Shown here piece by piece: positions 49,001 through 62,614 of a stretch of DNA of 64,000 nt; within the stretch, counting starts at the first letter, position 1; the number at the start of each line of letters is the position of its first letter. Origin of the DNA: Cantharellus purpuraceus (Eukaryota > Basidiomycota > Agaricomycetes > Cantharellales > Hydnaceae). The notes under the pieces are model-generated. The model was given only the letters and a program-made list of their open reading frames with translations. It ran no database searches and was not told the DNA's origin. Position numbers and translations under genes: made by a program. Where the stretch lies: positions 3,410,001-3,474,000 of the forward strand of contig JALBUN010000023.1 in NCBI GenBank assembly GCA_025174535.1, written 5' to 3'.

Positions 49001-52000
49001 CCAGACAGATTTATGGAATATTATCAAGGTATGCCCCGCCTTCAATGCAAACACAACCAACAATCATACCCCAACACCGCATATACCAGACGCCATCAAG
49101 CATCCGTTGTCAAGCACGATGTTACTCACGCTGGCCACACTCACGGCCATTCACAGGTTGACGAGGCCTATTCAGCGCAAGGGGGGCTTGACCCTCGAAT
49201 GGGAGTAGTCCCCGCCGTCTCCTCTTGTCCAGGCAACTCTCGACAAGAAATGGTGACGGGGAACAGCAGCAGTCTTTGAATCAAACGCACCATGAGTCGG
49301 GCTGATGGTGACGGATCGCGTGACAGCGATATGCGGGGTGAGAATGTTATGCCTCGGATGTTGTTAGGATGTCGAGAGTAAAACCTGAGCCAGGTCCAGG
49401 GATGCGGCACTGTGATGCTGGCAGGACCCCACCTTCTGATTGGATATGAGTTCTTCTGGGTGGTTTTCATCTGCTCCGTTGATCTCCCACCGCACGCCGA
49501 TGCATCAAGCTCTACCAGAAGTAGATCCAGTGTAGGATACCAGCGGGGTACCACCTCACTAGCATCAGTTATCGGTCGACAACCTAGTTCCACGCGTCAA
49601 CCTTTTGCTGTGAAATGGAAACACCCGACATGGCCAAACGTCTCATGTCATCGACGTCTCGTGCCTCTGACAGTGTCTAATTATAATTGTGATGTTAGTG
49701 GGTCAGTTGACTGATAGGACAGCTGAGAATATGATACGTTCCTAGATGTAGATTACGATCTTGAAGCAGGATGGAATGCTAGGAAAAGGACATGCGCGGG
49801 GGGCAGCACCGGCTCCCGTACCACAACACACATATCTCACCACTCTCAGCTTCAGACACTCCACCCAACACGCTTGCGCAGAATGCATACGATCCAGTTC
49901 TTCATGGCATATGGTCAAGGCCATGGGAACAGGAATGAAAGCACTAGGCGCACGCATCAGTCGTCAGATGGGGACGCCGGCATCAGGAGCCATTACTCCA
50001 TCATTCTCGGAGGCTCAGCGGAGATGAGGAGAGCCTATCCAAAGCAATCACAGAATGACATCACCACACGCATGCAGCCTCTATCAATCAGCTAGCGGTG
50101 GCTCTAGCGTCCAAAGGTCGGCGTGGTGGTGTGATGGGTGATGGCACAAAGGTCGGAAGGGCGGCCGTGACTCCTGCCAGCGTGTGCAGTTCGGCCGTCA
50201 TCACCGACGAGAGGTGGCGTATGCGAACAAGATTTAAAACCACACCCTGATGGATGAAGTACACAGGGATACCACCTCCGTCAGCGACGTGGTAACACCG
50301 TCATCGCCGACAGATCTGATGTATAGACGCGCACGTCTTGTATCTGAAATGATACCCATGTGTTATGTAAGCCTGGCAAACGACATGGATATCAAGCAGG
50401 GACGCTGATGATACGCGAAGGTGTGATGGTGGCCCTCTCTGTTCCGCCGGAAGGATTCCGGTCAACTTCAAGTAGACAGTCGTCCATGATAGATAGGACG
50501 AATTCATCTTGCAGTAGCATGTGGACAGATGAACACAAAACCACAGATGTATCAGTGTATGATTGTCTTGTATCATGCAAGTGATGGCGCGAAAGACAGC
50601 ATCGAGCACTAGAATGGAAATATCAAGCCGCATTGGGGAAGAACAGCAATCGCGCAAAATCGACTGTACAGACAGCTCATACGTTGGTTGCAGTCATCGC
50701 CACACGAGAAAGCAGAAGCCATGGCAATGAGATCCACGAATCGTCACGTGTGACCTGTCACACCACGCCGCCATCACTTCCGCCTAGTCACGTGCCCTAC
50801 GGCTGCTAAAATGGTAAAATCACTTTTCAAAGTCAAATCTCCCATGCATCAGCGCAAACATCCAAAAAAAAAAAAGCTCTTAAAATACAATCGTCCGAGC
50901 GCCGATTCTCGACCCACAAAGTTTGTTTCGCGACCCAGCCCAGACCCCGCGCGCTTCATCGCCCCATGCAGTGCCCCCGTCCGCCGTCCTCCATCGCCGG
51001 TCTTTTGAGTTGCATGTATCGTTTTTTGCCTTTTTGATCCGAGACACAGATCTTGGCGTTCTGTAAACCTTAAACCGGAATGCACGTCCGGGGCTTGTGC
51101 AGGGCAAAGCCTGGACTTTTGCTATTGAGATTGATCAACCTTGAGATGTGTTGGATTGGATCTGCACAGGGGGGGACAGTGCACTACTGAATTGACACGG
51201 ACGACATTGCACCATCAACATCTCACAGCACCCGACCCCAGACAGCGAAGAACAAACACACCCTATTTTTCCATCTCCCAAAGTAAACAATCAAGATTCC
51301 CGCCTCCACCTCCTATCCATCCACCCACCCTCTCCTTGATCATCATTCCAAGTCGCCGCAGCGCTCCGGCAGCCAAGATTGCCACCCCGCCCTTACAGTC
51401 GTTTCCCTGCCATCTCAGGGAAACTTAAATTCAGGGACAACGCAATAAATATTGACAACAACATATACCCCGGTAACACGGCTCCGTTCCACGGCCTCGC
51501 CAGGGTGGCCGTGTGCAATTACATAATCAGCGCCGTTCTCTGCCTCCGTCGCCTAGCCCAATCGGGGGGCGGATCCTGGCGGATCTGATCGCCGTTAATG
51601 CACGGAGACGGACGTTTGATCACGCCGCACCGACGCCGCACCGACACCGACGTTGAATACACGGGCGCGCGCACGAGCAACGTCACGGTGTCGAAAACAT
51701 CATGATGGCGGGTAGATGTTATTGGACGGCCTTTCTGTCCAGAGCCCAGAGTGCGGCGGCGTGCGGCGAGGGGCGTGGTGATGCTGTTCATTCCTACGCA
51801 CCCCCCACCCCCGCTGTTTCAGAACGGGTGGTTTTTGCTGCCGGGAGAGTTGTAGCCCCCCTATCATGACATTTAATATACAAGACTGTCTGCCTGCCAG
51901 CCTGTCCCGCGACACGGGCCGCTCCTATATATCATCATCCTGCCCGCCCCTCCTGCTGTGTCATGGCTAATACTATCCCGCCCCCGCCCCTGATTCGCCA

Positions 52001-53900
52001 TCACGCATCTGCGCTTTTCCAGAGACACCGATGTGACATCACTTTTGAATGCCCAGGCCTTATCTACCCTTAACCACACGATCCTCTGATCCCCGTCTCG
52101 GCATTCACATCCCTGTACTTTAAAATCCCGATTATAGTATCAAATCACCCTCCGAGTCGGTGGGAAACATCCTCCTTTGCATCATCCACGCTTCCAGTTT
52201 GCCTAATATGGATATACCAGATCCCCACCTACGTAAACCGCGGCAAATTTATTCTCTCATCGCTAAAGAGGGTGGTGCAGCTTGCTACTCTACCGGCAGA
52301 ACCACGTATCTAGAACCTGTTATAGCGCCAAGAGCTGCTTGGCCTTCACATGTACTTGTTGGCACGATGCTCACATGACAAATGCGCCATAGGCCTGTCT
52401 CTAACCGGGATTCGCTTTCTGTGTATAACCACACGCATCGTCGTACGTTGCACCGTTCATGCTGGGAGTAGTCTAGCCACGCCAGCTGCGTCGTGCAGCA
52501 CCGAGTGGGCAACTCGGCAGCGCCACAGACAGCTCTTTGCCCGAGCTCAGAAACTGCCAGGAGGTCAGGCAGGTAGATAGCCGCGATATGTATGCATCGG
52601 AAATCCACCACGGCAATCAAAGCTCGAAAACATCAATCATGATCCCTCTTTAGATGCCGGCCCTGCGTCTTTGAGAGCGCGCTCATTGCACGTCCCGAGC
52701 CGGGAGAGCCGGACCCAAAGTCCGAGATCCAAACACAAACAGAAAACGCCACACGTAACGCGTACATACTAAACATCTACAGCGACCCACTCCACACGTT
52801 GCTTTGCAAGTGCGGCCGGTGTCCATGACGGCCCTAGGCACTCCCGAAAGCACCTTACATCATGCACCTGCCTCCATCATCCCCGGTTCGTCATTCCAAC
52901 CTGCCTGGTAATCACATGCCTGCCCACGCCGCACATATGCCCAGCGCATACGTTAATTGTTGCATCAGACCAGTGAATCAGAACGTCCGTGCTGTGTACA
53001 TTACGTGTTGGGTCTGCCTGTCGCGATGGAAGAGTCTCGTGCGCAGCGCGCCATGCGTCATGTGTACTTCCATGCGCTCCGTCAGCAGCTGCATCTCGTC
53101 ATCGCTCCTTTTCTGTCGTTGGAGTGTCCGTCATCACCCATACGTATACACCATGTGATGACTCTCCTTCCAGAAGGTCTCCCTTTGACACACTGGATCC
53201 CCTTCTGATGTATCCTGTTGTACATCCCCTTCAAGTGCCCTCTTGTCTGAGCGCCCACAGCTACCAGTGGGCCGGGACCCAATCACACTCCCCCGCTTCC
53301 CACTTGTGTCACTATTAGACTTTGTGCACACACACACATACACACACCTTCCCCCTTCTCCCGTAAAACCCCGCTTCATCTCTTCTTCGGCTTCGACTTC
53401 TTCCCAATACAGCTTCAAAAACACAGCCCTCACAAAGACGACGACAAGGTTTTCAATTCATCCTCCCCATCTATGAGCATCGCATCTCATATCTCCCAAG
53501 ATCAGCATCACTCGTTCGCTTCTCATTCCCAATGAAACTACCCACCTCGCAAATCACGTCATAAAACAATGAACACAAGCAAATCACGTGACCCGCACCA
53601 CCATGTGCACGCATGTTCCATACGCACACATTATTCCGAGGTTATGTTCATAGATACTGCATATAGTATTCGAAATCATGACCTGTCCTTAATCACAAGT
53701 ATATACCTAATCAAGTCCACACTCCCAAAGGAAATGCATGCATAAACATACTCATAAATCCCTAGAAAATAAGAGTCCTCTAATAACACTCCGATGCACG
53801 ACGCACAAATATTGTGCATAAGCACCCAAGAGCACCACTACATAGTGAACCTCCAAAGCCAGTACTATACAATACATACATACATTCAAATTATGATAGT
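46095..53900. other. Gene-poor region, about 7.8 kb
   Basis: No open frame here shows a recognisable domain or consistent splice structure. The stretch 49013-50095 has a few short frames, one His-rich (HAGHTHGHSQVDEAYSAQGG), that might be exons, but I could not join them. From about 50.7 kb onward composition becomes more GC-rich and C-rich on the plus strand, with an A11 run (about 50866) and several CACGTG-like sites. Long promoters or a long non-coding transcript are possible. No tRNA or rRNA was recognised. Confidence 0.4.
53326..53347. repeat. CA microsatellite
   Basis: A near-continuous CA dinucleotide run interrupted once by CATA. Confidence 0.8.
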
Positions 53901-54088
53901 ACAGCCAGCCATCCGCGCGCATGCACGCATATACGTGTGCGAGTGTGCATGCACCCCAAAAGAAAGAGTGCCTACACGTCTAATGTCTTCATCGCAATCA
54001 TGTTCGATGTCATTTTTTGAGTCCATCGTCGCCAATCGTCGTCGATCCTCCAACTCATGGTCATCCACCCCCCAACACCCATTGCCGT

Positions 54089-54791
54089 TCAACACACCTC
54101 CACCCTGAGCGGCGTGCGCACATACCTCCGCGCCCCACACGCACTGCGCAGCGCACCCCACGGGCACGGCGACCCCCGCGGCGAATGGCGCGCCAGCAGC
54201 AACCCCGCGACGACCTTGGAACGCGCCGTGCGGGGCGAGGGCGGCGGGTTCTGCGCGTGCGTTGCTTGCGGGGGGTGCGGGTACTGGTGGGGTGCGACCT
54301 GCGACGCAAGCGTGTCCGAGTGTGCCATTGCGCTGGGGGACACGGCGGACGGGGAGGCAGGCATGAAGTCGGGGTGGGGGGTGTATGAAGGGATGGGGGT
54401 GTGGAACCCTGGTGACGGGGGGTAGTACTCTGCAGAGGATGTGGAGGAGGCAGAGCAGGAGGATGACGACGAGGAGGAAGAGGAAGAGGAGGATGTGGGC
54501 GTTGTGCAAGGGGCAGAGCCGGCACTGCTGTAGTCGGTGTGGATGCTGCTATTGTTGCGGTGTGCAAAGGGGCCCCGCGACGAGCCTGGAGTGGGAGGGA
54601 TAAGGAGGCTCAATTTGGGGGGCGCGCGGGCTAGCGAGAGGAGGGTCAGTCAGCGGGGAGGACAGGTGAGACAGCGAGCGAGGGCACTCACAAGACGACG
54701 GAGACGAGGAGGAGGGAGAGGAGAGAGAGGGACGCTGTACGGATACGGCGTTGGAGCGACATCGTGCGTGGACAGAGTGAGAAGGAGACAT
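54089..54791 (-). CDS. Candidate Ser/Pro-rich low-complexity protein
   Basis: Two minus-strand exons (54692-54791 and 54089-54630) with a 61-nt GT-AG intron fit in phase and give 213 residues. The sequence is Ser/Pro-rich (APPKLSLLIPPTPGSSRGPF, a run of twelve serines near the centre, YYPPSPGFHTPIPSYTPHP) with an Arg-rich tail. No domain is recognised. An adjoining frame on the same strand (about 53970-54030) reads LATMDSKNDIEHDCDEDIRR, which also looks protein-like, so a further exon may exist. Low complexity makes chance open frames likely in this GC-rich area, hence the low confidence. Confidence 0.4.
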
Positions 54792-56643
54792 TGCGGGGAA
54801 CAGAAAGACGGTGGGTGGGTAGGAACGAAGAGGCGTGATAAGTAGTGAAGAACCGTAGGGCGACCAGAAACCGACCCCTGTCACGCGTAGTGACGTCACG
54901 TCACTGCATCTCCGCGGAATATCTAGGCGAGGACCGGGTAGCTGGCGCACAGCCGCAAAGGGCAGACCATCTAGGCTGTGTCACACGGGCGCTTGGGGGG
55001 TGGGTACCGTATTTGATCGCAACCCCCTTTTTCCCATTTGGGCACCGCCACTCAGAACGGTTCTCGGCGGGTTCCCGGGGCTCCGATGCCGTCGCACTGC
55101 CGCGGGTCCATCGGCCAACTGTGGCTTTGACTCACCTTCCGTACGCACCAACAACACCCTCTACCGCTACCAATCCAATCAGGTTACTCCTTTGGCCATA
55201 CACCAGGCAACACTACTCCCGCTACACCACCCATTCTATTCACACGACCAGCACCCGGCACTAATCTCTCGGTATCACCCCCGACTGCCCGACCCTCCTC
55301 GCCAGCCAGCCCTCCCACACTCACACTCCCACTCCACCCATCCTTCCTCACCAAGAAAACAACACCTTCCCACCCATTCCCCAAACTCACCATTCCCTCA
55401 CCCTCGCCATCTTACCAAATTATAGCGTCTTCCGTCCCCACTATACTGATCGAGCACCATTGATCCGCATCGCTCGGTCCTACTATCACTCCCCCGATCG
55501 AAAGCCAAGACCCAACACCACACAGCCGTTCTTATTAAGCCAAGCCAACGACGCCCGTTTTTGACGGCGATCCAGTGTGCTATATATGATTCCCTAATAC
55601 GTAAGACGCACCCACCTAGTATGTCGAGGGACAGAGGGTCAAATATAAGACAATATCCGGGGCCGGCGAAATGATGGATGTAATATACGAATGTCATACC
55701 ACACCCTCCCTCCTCCTCCCTTTTTGTTTACGACGATGCGTCGCATCACTCTGAGATGTCTTGAATTCGTGTACGAGGCTCCCATGGGAGCGAATCGCCT
55801 GTGACGGTGTACATCACCAGCTCGAGTCGAACGTCGTATAAGCACGTGATGCTACGGGGATATGCTGCATACAATGTACCTACCAAGCGCAGCACAGTGC
55901 GCAGTGCGCAGATAGCCCGTCTACGTACCGTACCTCCCAGCCAGCATACCTCCAAACTGCGACCTCACCCCCCTCCCCCCTCCGACAGCTGCGGAATAGA
56001 AGAGGGCGCCGCACACGTAGGTAGGTATGCATATAATCCGTGCTACGTATACATACACACATACAAAAGGGAGAGGCGAACCGTGACCCTGTCGTGACCA
56101 CAAGAGGCGGGAACCCGCAGGGGACGACACCGTAATACTATACTACACACCATACCTCCATGTTACGTCCGCCATGGAAGAGGGGGAGGGGGATGGTTCC
56201 GCATGCAGTACGTACTATGGAGGTGCCATCAAAGAGACCGAGACAGGTCGCTCGGTATACAGCGTTTGGCGGGGGTGGTGATCGTTTTGCCGGCCGCCTG
56301 CATTTTGCGCGATGCGGAAGCCCGCGTGTGGGTAAGAAAGGAAAGGTGGGGAGAGGGGTGGGGGGACCTGGCTTGGCAGGCCGGAGTGTGGCCGAGCGGG
56401 TGCGGCCAGCTAGGTCTGGTGGTGGCAGCCAGAGAGGCGCTGATGCTTTCGTCTCCGGACTTCCAGATGATGTTGCAAAAAGGGGAAACAAAAACCAGCA
56501 TATCGTCATTAAAAAAACACAAGGAAAACTGAGAAGACGACATAGCAGCCGGGCGAACCACGGTTGGAGGTGGACGAGCGTAATGAGCTTGCCGCAGTGG
56601 CGCCGAAGGATGGAGTGAACGGAGGGCGGATGCCTGAAAGGGC

Positions 56644-56876
56644 CAAGTATAACAAACTCATTATAGTAGAATGCCAGAGGAACCGAAGGTGCAGGAACCA
56701 GGGAAACGTATAAGCGGTAAGCACGCCCAAACTGGACTCGGATCCAATGAAATTGAGCATACAGCGGCGGTCAAGTATAATAAACTCATTCTGGTAGAAT
56801 GCCAGAGGGACCAGAGTTTCAGGAACCAGAGAAATGTATAAGCGGCAAGCACGCCCAAAGCGGACTCGGATCCAAG
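56644..56876. repeat. Imperfect tandem duplication, period 128 bp
   Basis: CAAGTATAA(C/T)AAACTCATT at 56644 recurs at 56772. ATGCCAGAGG recurs at 56671 and 56799, and GCACGCCCAAA at 56721 and 56849, always 128 bp apart. The first 105 or so bases of the unit are clearly similar, the last 23 are not. The unit codes for nothing recognisable. Confidence 0.85.
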
Positions 56877-57259
56877 CGTTCAGATATACATAGACGTACG
56901 CCCCAAGGACTTGCCCTTACAACAACCCCACGTTTTTTTCCAAATACAACTAATGATAAACTTAAAAAAACAAGAGGGGAGCAGGGCCACGGGTTGCATA
57001 CAAATGAGCCTGAAAAAAGCAAACTCCAATTGTCCAAAAAACGTATGTAGATTTTCTTTTTGAATGCCGTGACCTCGGGGACGGAGATTGAGCCCGGAGA
57101 TGGGCTTCGGAGACGGAGATGGGAGCGGGGCCGGAACACACGTTGCACGCTGCGCGTGGCACGTGTGTCTTCTTCCGAGTGTGAAAGATTACTCGACGTT
57201 GATTTGCACCGTTGCCAGCATATAATGTGTCAGCGGATCGAAGACGAATGGGCCCACAG

Positions 57260-57289
57260 AACACACACACACATATACACACACACACC
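57260..57289. repeat. CA microsatellite
   Basis: ACACACACAC ACATATACAC ACACACACCA: a CA run with one TATA interruption. Confidence 0.8.
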
Positions 57290-60072
57290 ACAGACACGAA
57301 ACCACACAATTCAAACTCACTCGGGCGCGCCGATGCTGAATTGGAGTCCACTGGCAAGTGCCTCGCGCCGGGCCCCCGTCGGCACCCCGGCCTTTCTACC
57401 TCTTACCAAACGGTGCCCAAGCTCTCCAACTGCAGGTGGCTGTTCAATTCCTCGCTGGTGGCTGTAGGCAACAGATTTGGCATCTTTAATTTTATGCAGT
57501 GGTATGATATGATCTGATGCTACTCAGCTGCGTACGTGTATATGATGCACAACCGCCCTACCGCAACAACAAAAAAAAGAAGACTGTCGACCCATCAGAT
57601 ACACAGCGCCCTAGATGTCAGCGTAGGCCTAGATGATCCACAAGACGTAAAAAAATGATCCTGGCATGTATTGATGTCTCCACGGCCTCGACCACATCTC
57701 CGATCGCTGTCGTTTCGGACGCGGTGCACGCACGAATAGGAGGGAGTGGCACGCTCACCGATCCCGCAGCCATTTCCCGACCCCCGGATCATGCAATGAC
57801 ACACGACACATTATCGATGATCAGTCATCGCAGAACGGAAAAACATCGCAGAGCGGAAAAACATTCCACAGCGTACAGCCGCGCAACTCCCGCCTCGACC
57901 GGATCGCCCCCCCCCCCTTCCCGCCCCAGTTGCCCTCCCGGTGTCGGTGTTGAGATGTGATTGCACACGTTCAAGAAGTCGAGCGGGGGCGCCGGTTTGG
58001 CGGGGAAGCGATATCTCGCGCCCCCCCCTTGACACCACGGCCCAAGCAAGTCCCAGCTCCGGCTCCGGAGTCGCACCAGACACTCGGTCGGAGTGATTAT
58101 GTAACAACACCGCCCGGCGCCCGTCTCCGTTCCGTCACCGGAGTGTGGAAGGTTAAACGTTGACGAAGACGGCACTCCTGGGATAGCGATGCTAGGGCGG
58201 CGTGAGATCGCTTGAGTACGGGTGTATTTGCGAGGTGCCAATGTAATCAAATGGAATGCCGATATGCCGGAGGCCAAATCCAATCCCATCGGAAGCGATT
58301 TAACGTGGGTGGACGGCGGTGGGAGCGCTGCCCGATACAGATCACTTACATGCAGTGATTCATCCCTATTCGACATTGCGCTGGGCATATTCAACCCGAG
58401 CTCGAAAATGAAGGCGTATCAGTGGCACAGTCCATGCATGCCCTGATATCGTGAGCCTTACAACATATACAATGCGAGCCAGCTCAATGTACGGACTCTG
58501 CCACTGTCTAATTTCCGGTACAACCTGTACACAGACGGAAGAAGATGAAAACCTGGCGATCATGGGTGGATTTTAAAAAGAAGCCGGTACACCGATGGGT
58601 GTCAAAATGATGGAGTTCATTCACCTTTGAGACACATATACTCGAGCAGGGTATCAAGAAGATCTGTGGCGCAGTCAATACCCTGGAGTGCCAAACTAGA
58701 CGCCATACACACACCCTGAGCAAGCTATGGTCCCTGCTTTTTTTCTCTGTTTACACACGCATCTTCAAGCACAAACTCAAAGTGAAGGTATTGAAAAAAC
58801 CTCGGAATCGACCAGGACTCGAATGATTGCGTACGACGTTTGGAGCTAAAAGATCATGTCAAACGGGTGACTCCGAATCTCCGGGATTGTGGAGGAGCCG
58901 CGACGTAACGTCACAGGGTCACACGTCACCGTACGTTGAGGAGTCACTTGGTATAGGGGGTTAGGCAACCACTTTGAGCTTGAAGGTAGCTGCTATGATC
59001 CGATCAGCAGACCCCAGAAGCGACTGGGGAAAATTAGTCGATCTCTTACCATTCTTAGTTGTCTTTACATCAGATCAGGATGCATTATTGTTTTGGCCGC
59101 GAGGAGGCCTTGTCTTTAGTTTAACCCGCCTTTGTTGACGGCAATTCGGTCTTGGGGTTGCTGGGACGATGTCACTCATGTCAAAGAGACAATGGTGTCT
59201 GACTGCGGCTTAGCTGAGACGATGGGACAAAGGGTATAAGGGGATTTATCTTTCTCAAAGGACTCTCACTACCAGTTATCTAAGTGTAGAGCCTCCACCT
59301 ATAATTAGGGCGTGAGCTTCTGTTCTATTCGTGACTTCGATCGATAGCCTTCCTACTTGAGTTTTGGAGCTATCCAGATGGGCATCCAAAGTAGATATCA
59401 TCCACCTTTAACATGCCGGGAGATATACTTGCAAATAGACATAGCTTTAACTCAACAATCTGAATGTGATTTCGATTTCGATGTCGTATACAAGGAAAGG
59501 TTCCGTATGATTGAGTCAACAATAACAGCTTGATGGCTGATGGCCTTGTGGACTACAGTTATGCCGCTGAAGTGGGTTGTTAGGGCTATTGGCAATTGTA
59601 TAGGGAGGCAGGAGCTCATGCAATCCTATAATAATCACGAGCACCGACACACACGAGCAGGATGGATAATAACTCACCTATTTTGAATGGGGATCCATGA
59701 GCAAGGACAATCGGTGCTGCTTAGATGCACAGAGATGTTAAGATCATTCCATGTGATGCATGACCGGAAATGAGTGAGAAGCATAGTACCAACTGCATGA
59801 TATATACATCAGTTGCAATTGCTAACCTTGGCCGGCCACGGTCACTCGGCAGTGGCCGGTTCCCTGGCGCCGCTGGCTTTTCAGTTCCACTTCCCCGAGC
59901 CATTACAGATCTCGACATACGCACGGTCTCCAAGGGCCGGCGCTAGGATAAGTAGACGGTAGGTAGAGATCTGTAAATTCTGTTCTTGACCTCGAATCGC
60001 AGTTTGTTGCTGACTGGTTTACCGATTGGAGCTAATCTTCAGAGTTCGAAGCTTACTCATTACACGTATACT

Positions 60073-62402
60073 ATGGCTGTTATTCCCCAGAAAGCACCTT
60101 ACGGCACCTGGAAGTCGCCCGTGACTGCTGATGTACTGACACACGGGGTATGAATATTGTTTATCACGTTGTGGGTGATACTTACTTTACCACCTAGACC
60201 ATCTCCTTCGAAAGCGTTCTAGTCGACGATGTGACGGGCGAGATTTTTCACGTCGAGCGGCGGCCATCCGAAGGTGGACGCAGCGTGATCGTAAACTCAG
60301 CGAGCCAAAAGGATCTGGTCGACAAGAATTGGAACGTCCGCTCGACCGTGCATGAGTACGGCGGACTCTCAGCGACCGCCAGCAACGGCATTATATATTT
60401 CTCAAATTATCCAGACGGACGCGTGTACCGTATAAATGGCGATTCGACTCCGGAATCCGTTACTCCAGGTTAGTTGGCGCACGATCGTGGCTATGACTCT
60501 AAGCTTACGCACAGTGAGTTTAGACAACAGAAATTGGAGATATGCAGAGTTGACTGTTGTCAGAGCCAACCCTAGCGTGCTCGTTGCTGTGCTAGAGGAT
60601 CACACCAAGCCAGAACCAGCCAATATAGTGAACAAGCTCGTAGCTATTGACACTATTTCGCAAACCGTTACTACGATAGCAGAAGGGGCAGACTTTTACT
60701 CATCTCCATGTATTAGCCCCGACGGTAAGAAGATCTCGTGGGTTCAATGGTAAGTAGTATTCTCCTATATCGTTTGATGTGAGACATCTGAGTGGGTGTA
60801 GGCACCATCCGGATATGCCATGGATAGGGAGCGAGCTGATGCTTGCTGATGTCGTATTATCAGGCAACGCTTTGACAGTGAAAAATGCGAAGGCCATTTC
60901 TGGCGAAAGGGGCAAGGTCAGTGTCGGTCAACCCCACTGGGCATCTGCCGACGTTCTGCTCTTCCTAAACGACGCGTCCGGATATGTGAACCCATGGTCT
61001 CACTCAGTGTCGTCTTCCGTGACTCGACCCATTATTGGCAATCCGATTTCGGAGGACTTTTCCGAGCCTGCTTGGAGATTAGGCAGTAGCGATTTTGCAG
61101 TGCTCAATGCCGACACGGCCCTCTTCGCGTCCACTCGTGATGGCCGTTCTGCCTTGTACTTTGCAGCTCTTGGCTCACGTTCGCTCACAAATGTGACCTG
61201 TCCCTTCTCCGTTGTGCAGCAAATGCGCCCTGTCTCATCTCGTGAGGTCGTTTTCATCGGCAGCAAGGATGATGAGTCAAACGCAATCATTCGTGCTATA
61301 TTAAACGAGAAGGACGAGCCAATATTCAAGGTGGTGAAATCAGTTGAAAGCGCGTCTCTGCCGCGCGACATCATTTCTAAGCCCCAGGCATATGCTCTTC
61401 CTATGCCGCCTTCCAATGACCCTGTTCACGTGATCTACTATGCGCCTTTTAATCCATCCTTCGCTCCTACGGATGGAGACGTACCCCCCGCTGTTGTCAG
61501 CATACATGGTGGGCCAACTGGACGCGATCCCCCGGGCCTGCATTGGGAGATACAATATTGGACGAGCCGCGGTTGGGCTTGGTCAGTATATGATCTTTTC
61601 TTTCCGTGACCCCTACAATTCTCAGTCGTTAATCTCAGGGTCGAGGTAAATTATGGCGGATCTTCCGGGTATGGTCGGAAGTATAGGTATGAGTTGTAGC
61701 ATTTCTCCCATGCCCGTGAGTCATTGTTTATTCTTCACTGGCAGGGAGCGTCTGAGGGGGAAGTGGGGAGTGGTCGATGTCAATGACTCTGTCGAAGCCA
61801 TGCGCCAGCTCAGCGCGCGTGGTCTCATCGATAAGAAACGCACAGCTATTCGTGGCAGCTCTGCAGGTAAACCACGCCGGCATTTGTAATGTGTCTACTT
61901 CTGAAGTGTTCCACTGCATAGGTGGATACACCGTCCTTATGACTCTCGTGGACAAGCCTAAAGCATTCGCCGCTGGCACTTCACTGTACGGCGTATCAGA
62001 CATAGCGAGACTTGCAGCCGACACACACAAGTTTGAGTCACGATATGCCGATGGGCTATTAGGAGGCTCTCCCGAAGAAGTCCCAGACGTATACAAAGAA
62101 AGATCTCCCGTGACGCATGCGGATAAGATTGAGGCACCTCTTTTGGTCAGTCATGGTTCTGTCGTGATTGAACAGACTACGACAAGCATTTCCTCCAGAT
62201 TCTCCAGGGCTCCATTGATGCTGTCGTTCCTCCTGCTCAAGCAGAAACAATGGTGAAAGCGATCGAAGCAAAAGGGGGGCGTGTCAAGTACATATTATTC
62301 GAAGGCGAAGGACACGGATGGAGACAAGCTGAGCATATTAGAAAGGGTCTCGAAGCTGAACTCGCATGGTACCAGGACGTCTTTGGGCTGAAGGAGGTGT
62401 GA
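60073..62402 (+). CDS. S9 (prolyl oligopeptidase-type) dipeptidyl/acylaminoacyl peptidase
   Basis: Exons 60073-60147, 60198-60468, 60524-60749 and 60802-~61583, then shorter ones to 62402, fit in phase. The N-terminal half is a beta-propeller (VHEYGGLSATASNGIIYFSN, FYSSPCISPDGKKISWVQW, SLYFAAL-type blades). The C-terminal alpha/beta hydrolase domain shows SIHGGPTGR, WTSRGWAW-VEVNYGGSSG, the nucleophile Ser in IRGSSAG-GYTVLMTL, Asp in GSIDAVVPPAQAETM, and His in FEGEGHGWRQAEH. All catalytic residues are present, so the enzyme should be active. Such peptidases release dipeptides or acylated residues from peptide N termini. No signal peptide is visible (MAVIPQKAPYGTWKSPV), suggesting a cytosolic enzyme. 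A decayed partial copy lies directly downstream. Confidence 0.92.
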
Positions 62403-62614
62403 AACGCTATGTTGTCATTGCTTCCATATATTGTGAAGCAGTCCACTAGGGTTCAGTGTCCACAGTGCTGTCACTTGAACAGATGTATCAATTTAAATGC
62501 TCGAGTTCTATTTAACTCAGAGCGGTTTTCATTCACGAAAATAGCATTGAGGTAACCTTTCCGTGCACCAGATCAAGCTATTCGACACATTCGACTGGTT
62601 TGGGAACCCATACT

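Larger units (their letters stand above)
54792..60072. other. Gene-poor region, about 5.3 kb
   Basis: Only compositionally biased short frames are present (for example a Pro/His/Ser-rich frame at 55000-55425). The region holds a CA microsatellite at about 57260-57289, an imperfect 128-bp tandem duplication at 56644-56876, C-rich and G-rich tracts (for example C11 near 57908), and AT-richer sequence from 58.5 kb toward the S9 gene promoter. No RNA gene was recognised. Confidence 0.4.

Noticed and set aside
49013..50095. Possible small His-rich gene
   Set aside because: Individual frames look slightly protein-like but could not be joined in phase, and no domain is visible.
54700..54770. Alternative start MSLQRRIRTASLSLLSLLLV (signal-anchor-like) for the candidate gene
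   Set aside because: Its frame is incompatible with the downstream exon across the only good intron.
55000..55425. Pro/His/Ser-rich open frame of about 140 codons
   Set aside because: Explained by C-rich composition; no conserved motif and no splice context.
57060..57467. Open frame containing THTHIYTHTPQT
   Set aside because: It spans a CA microsatellite and has no recognisable domain.
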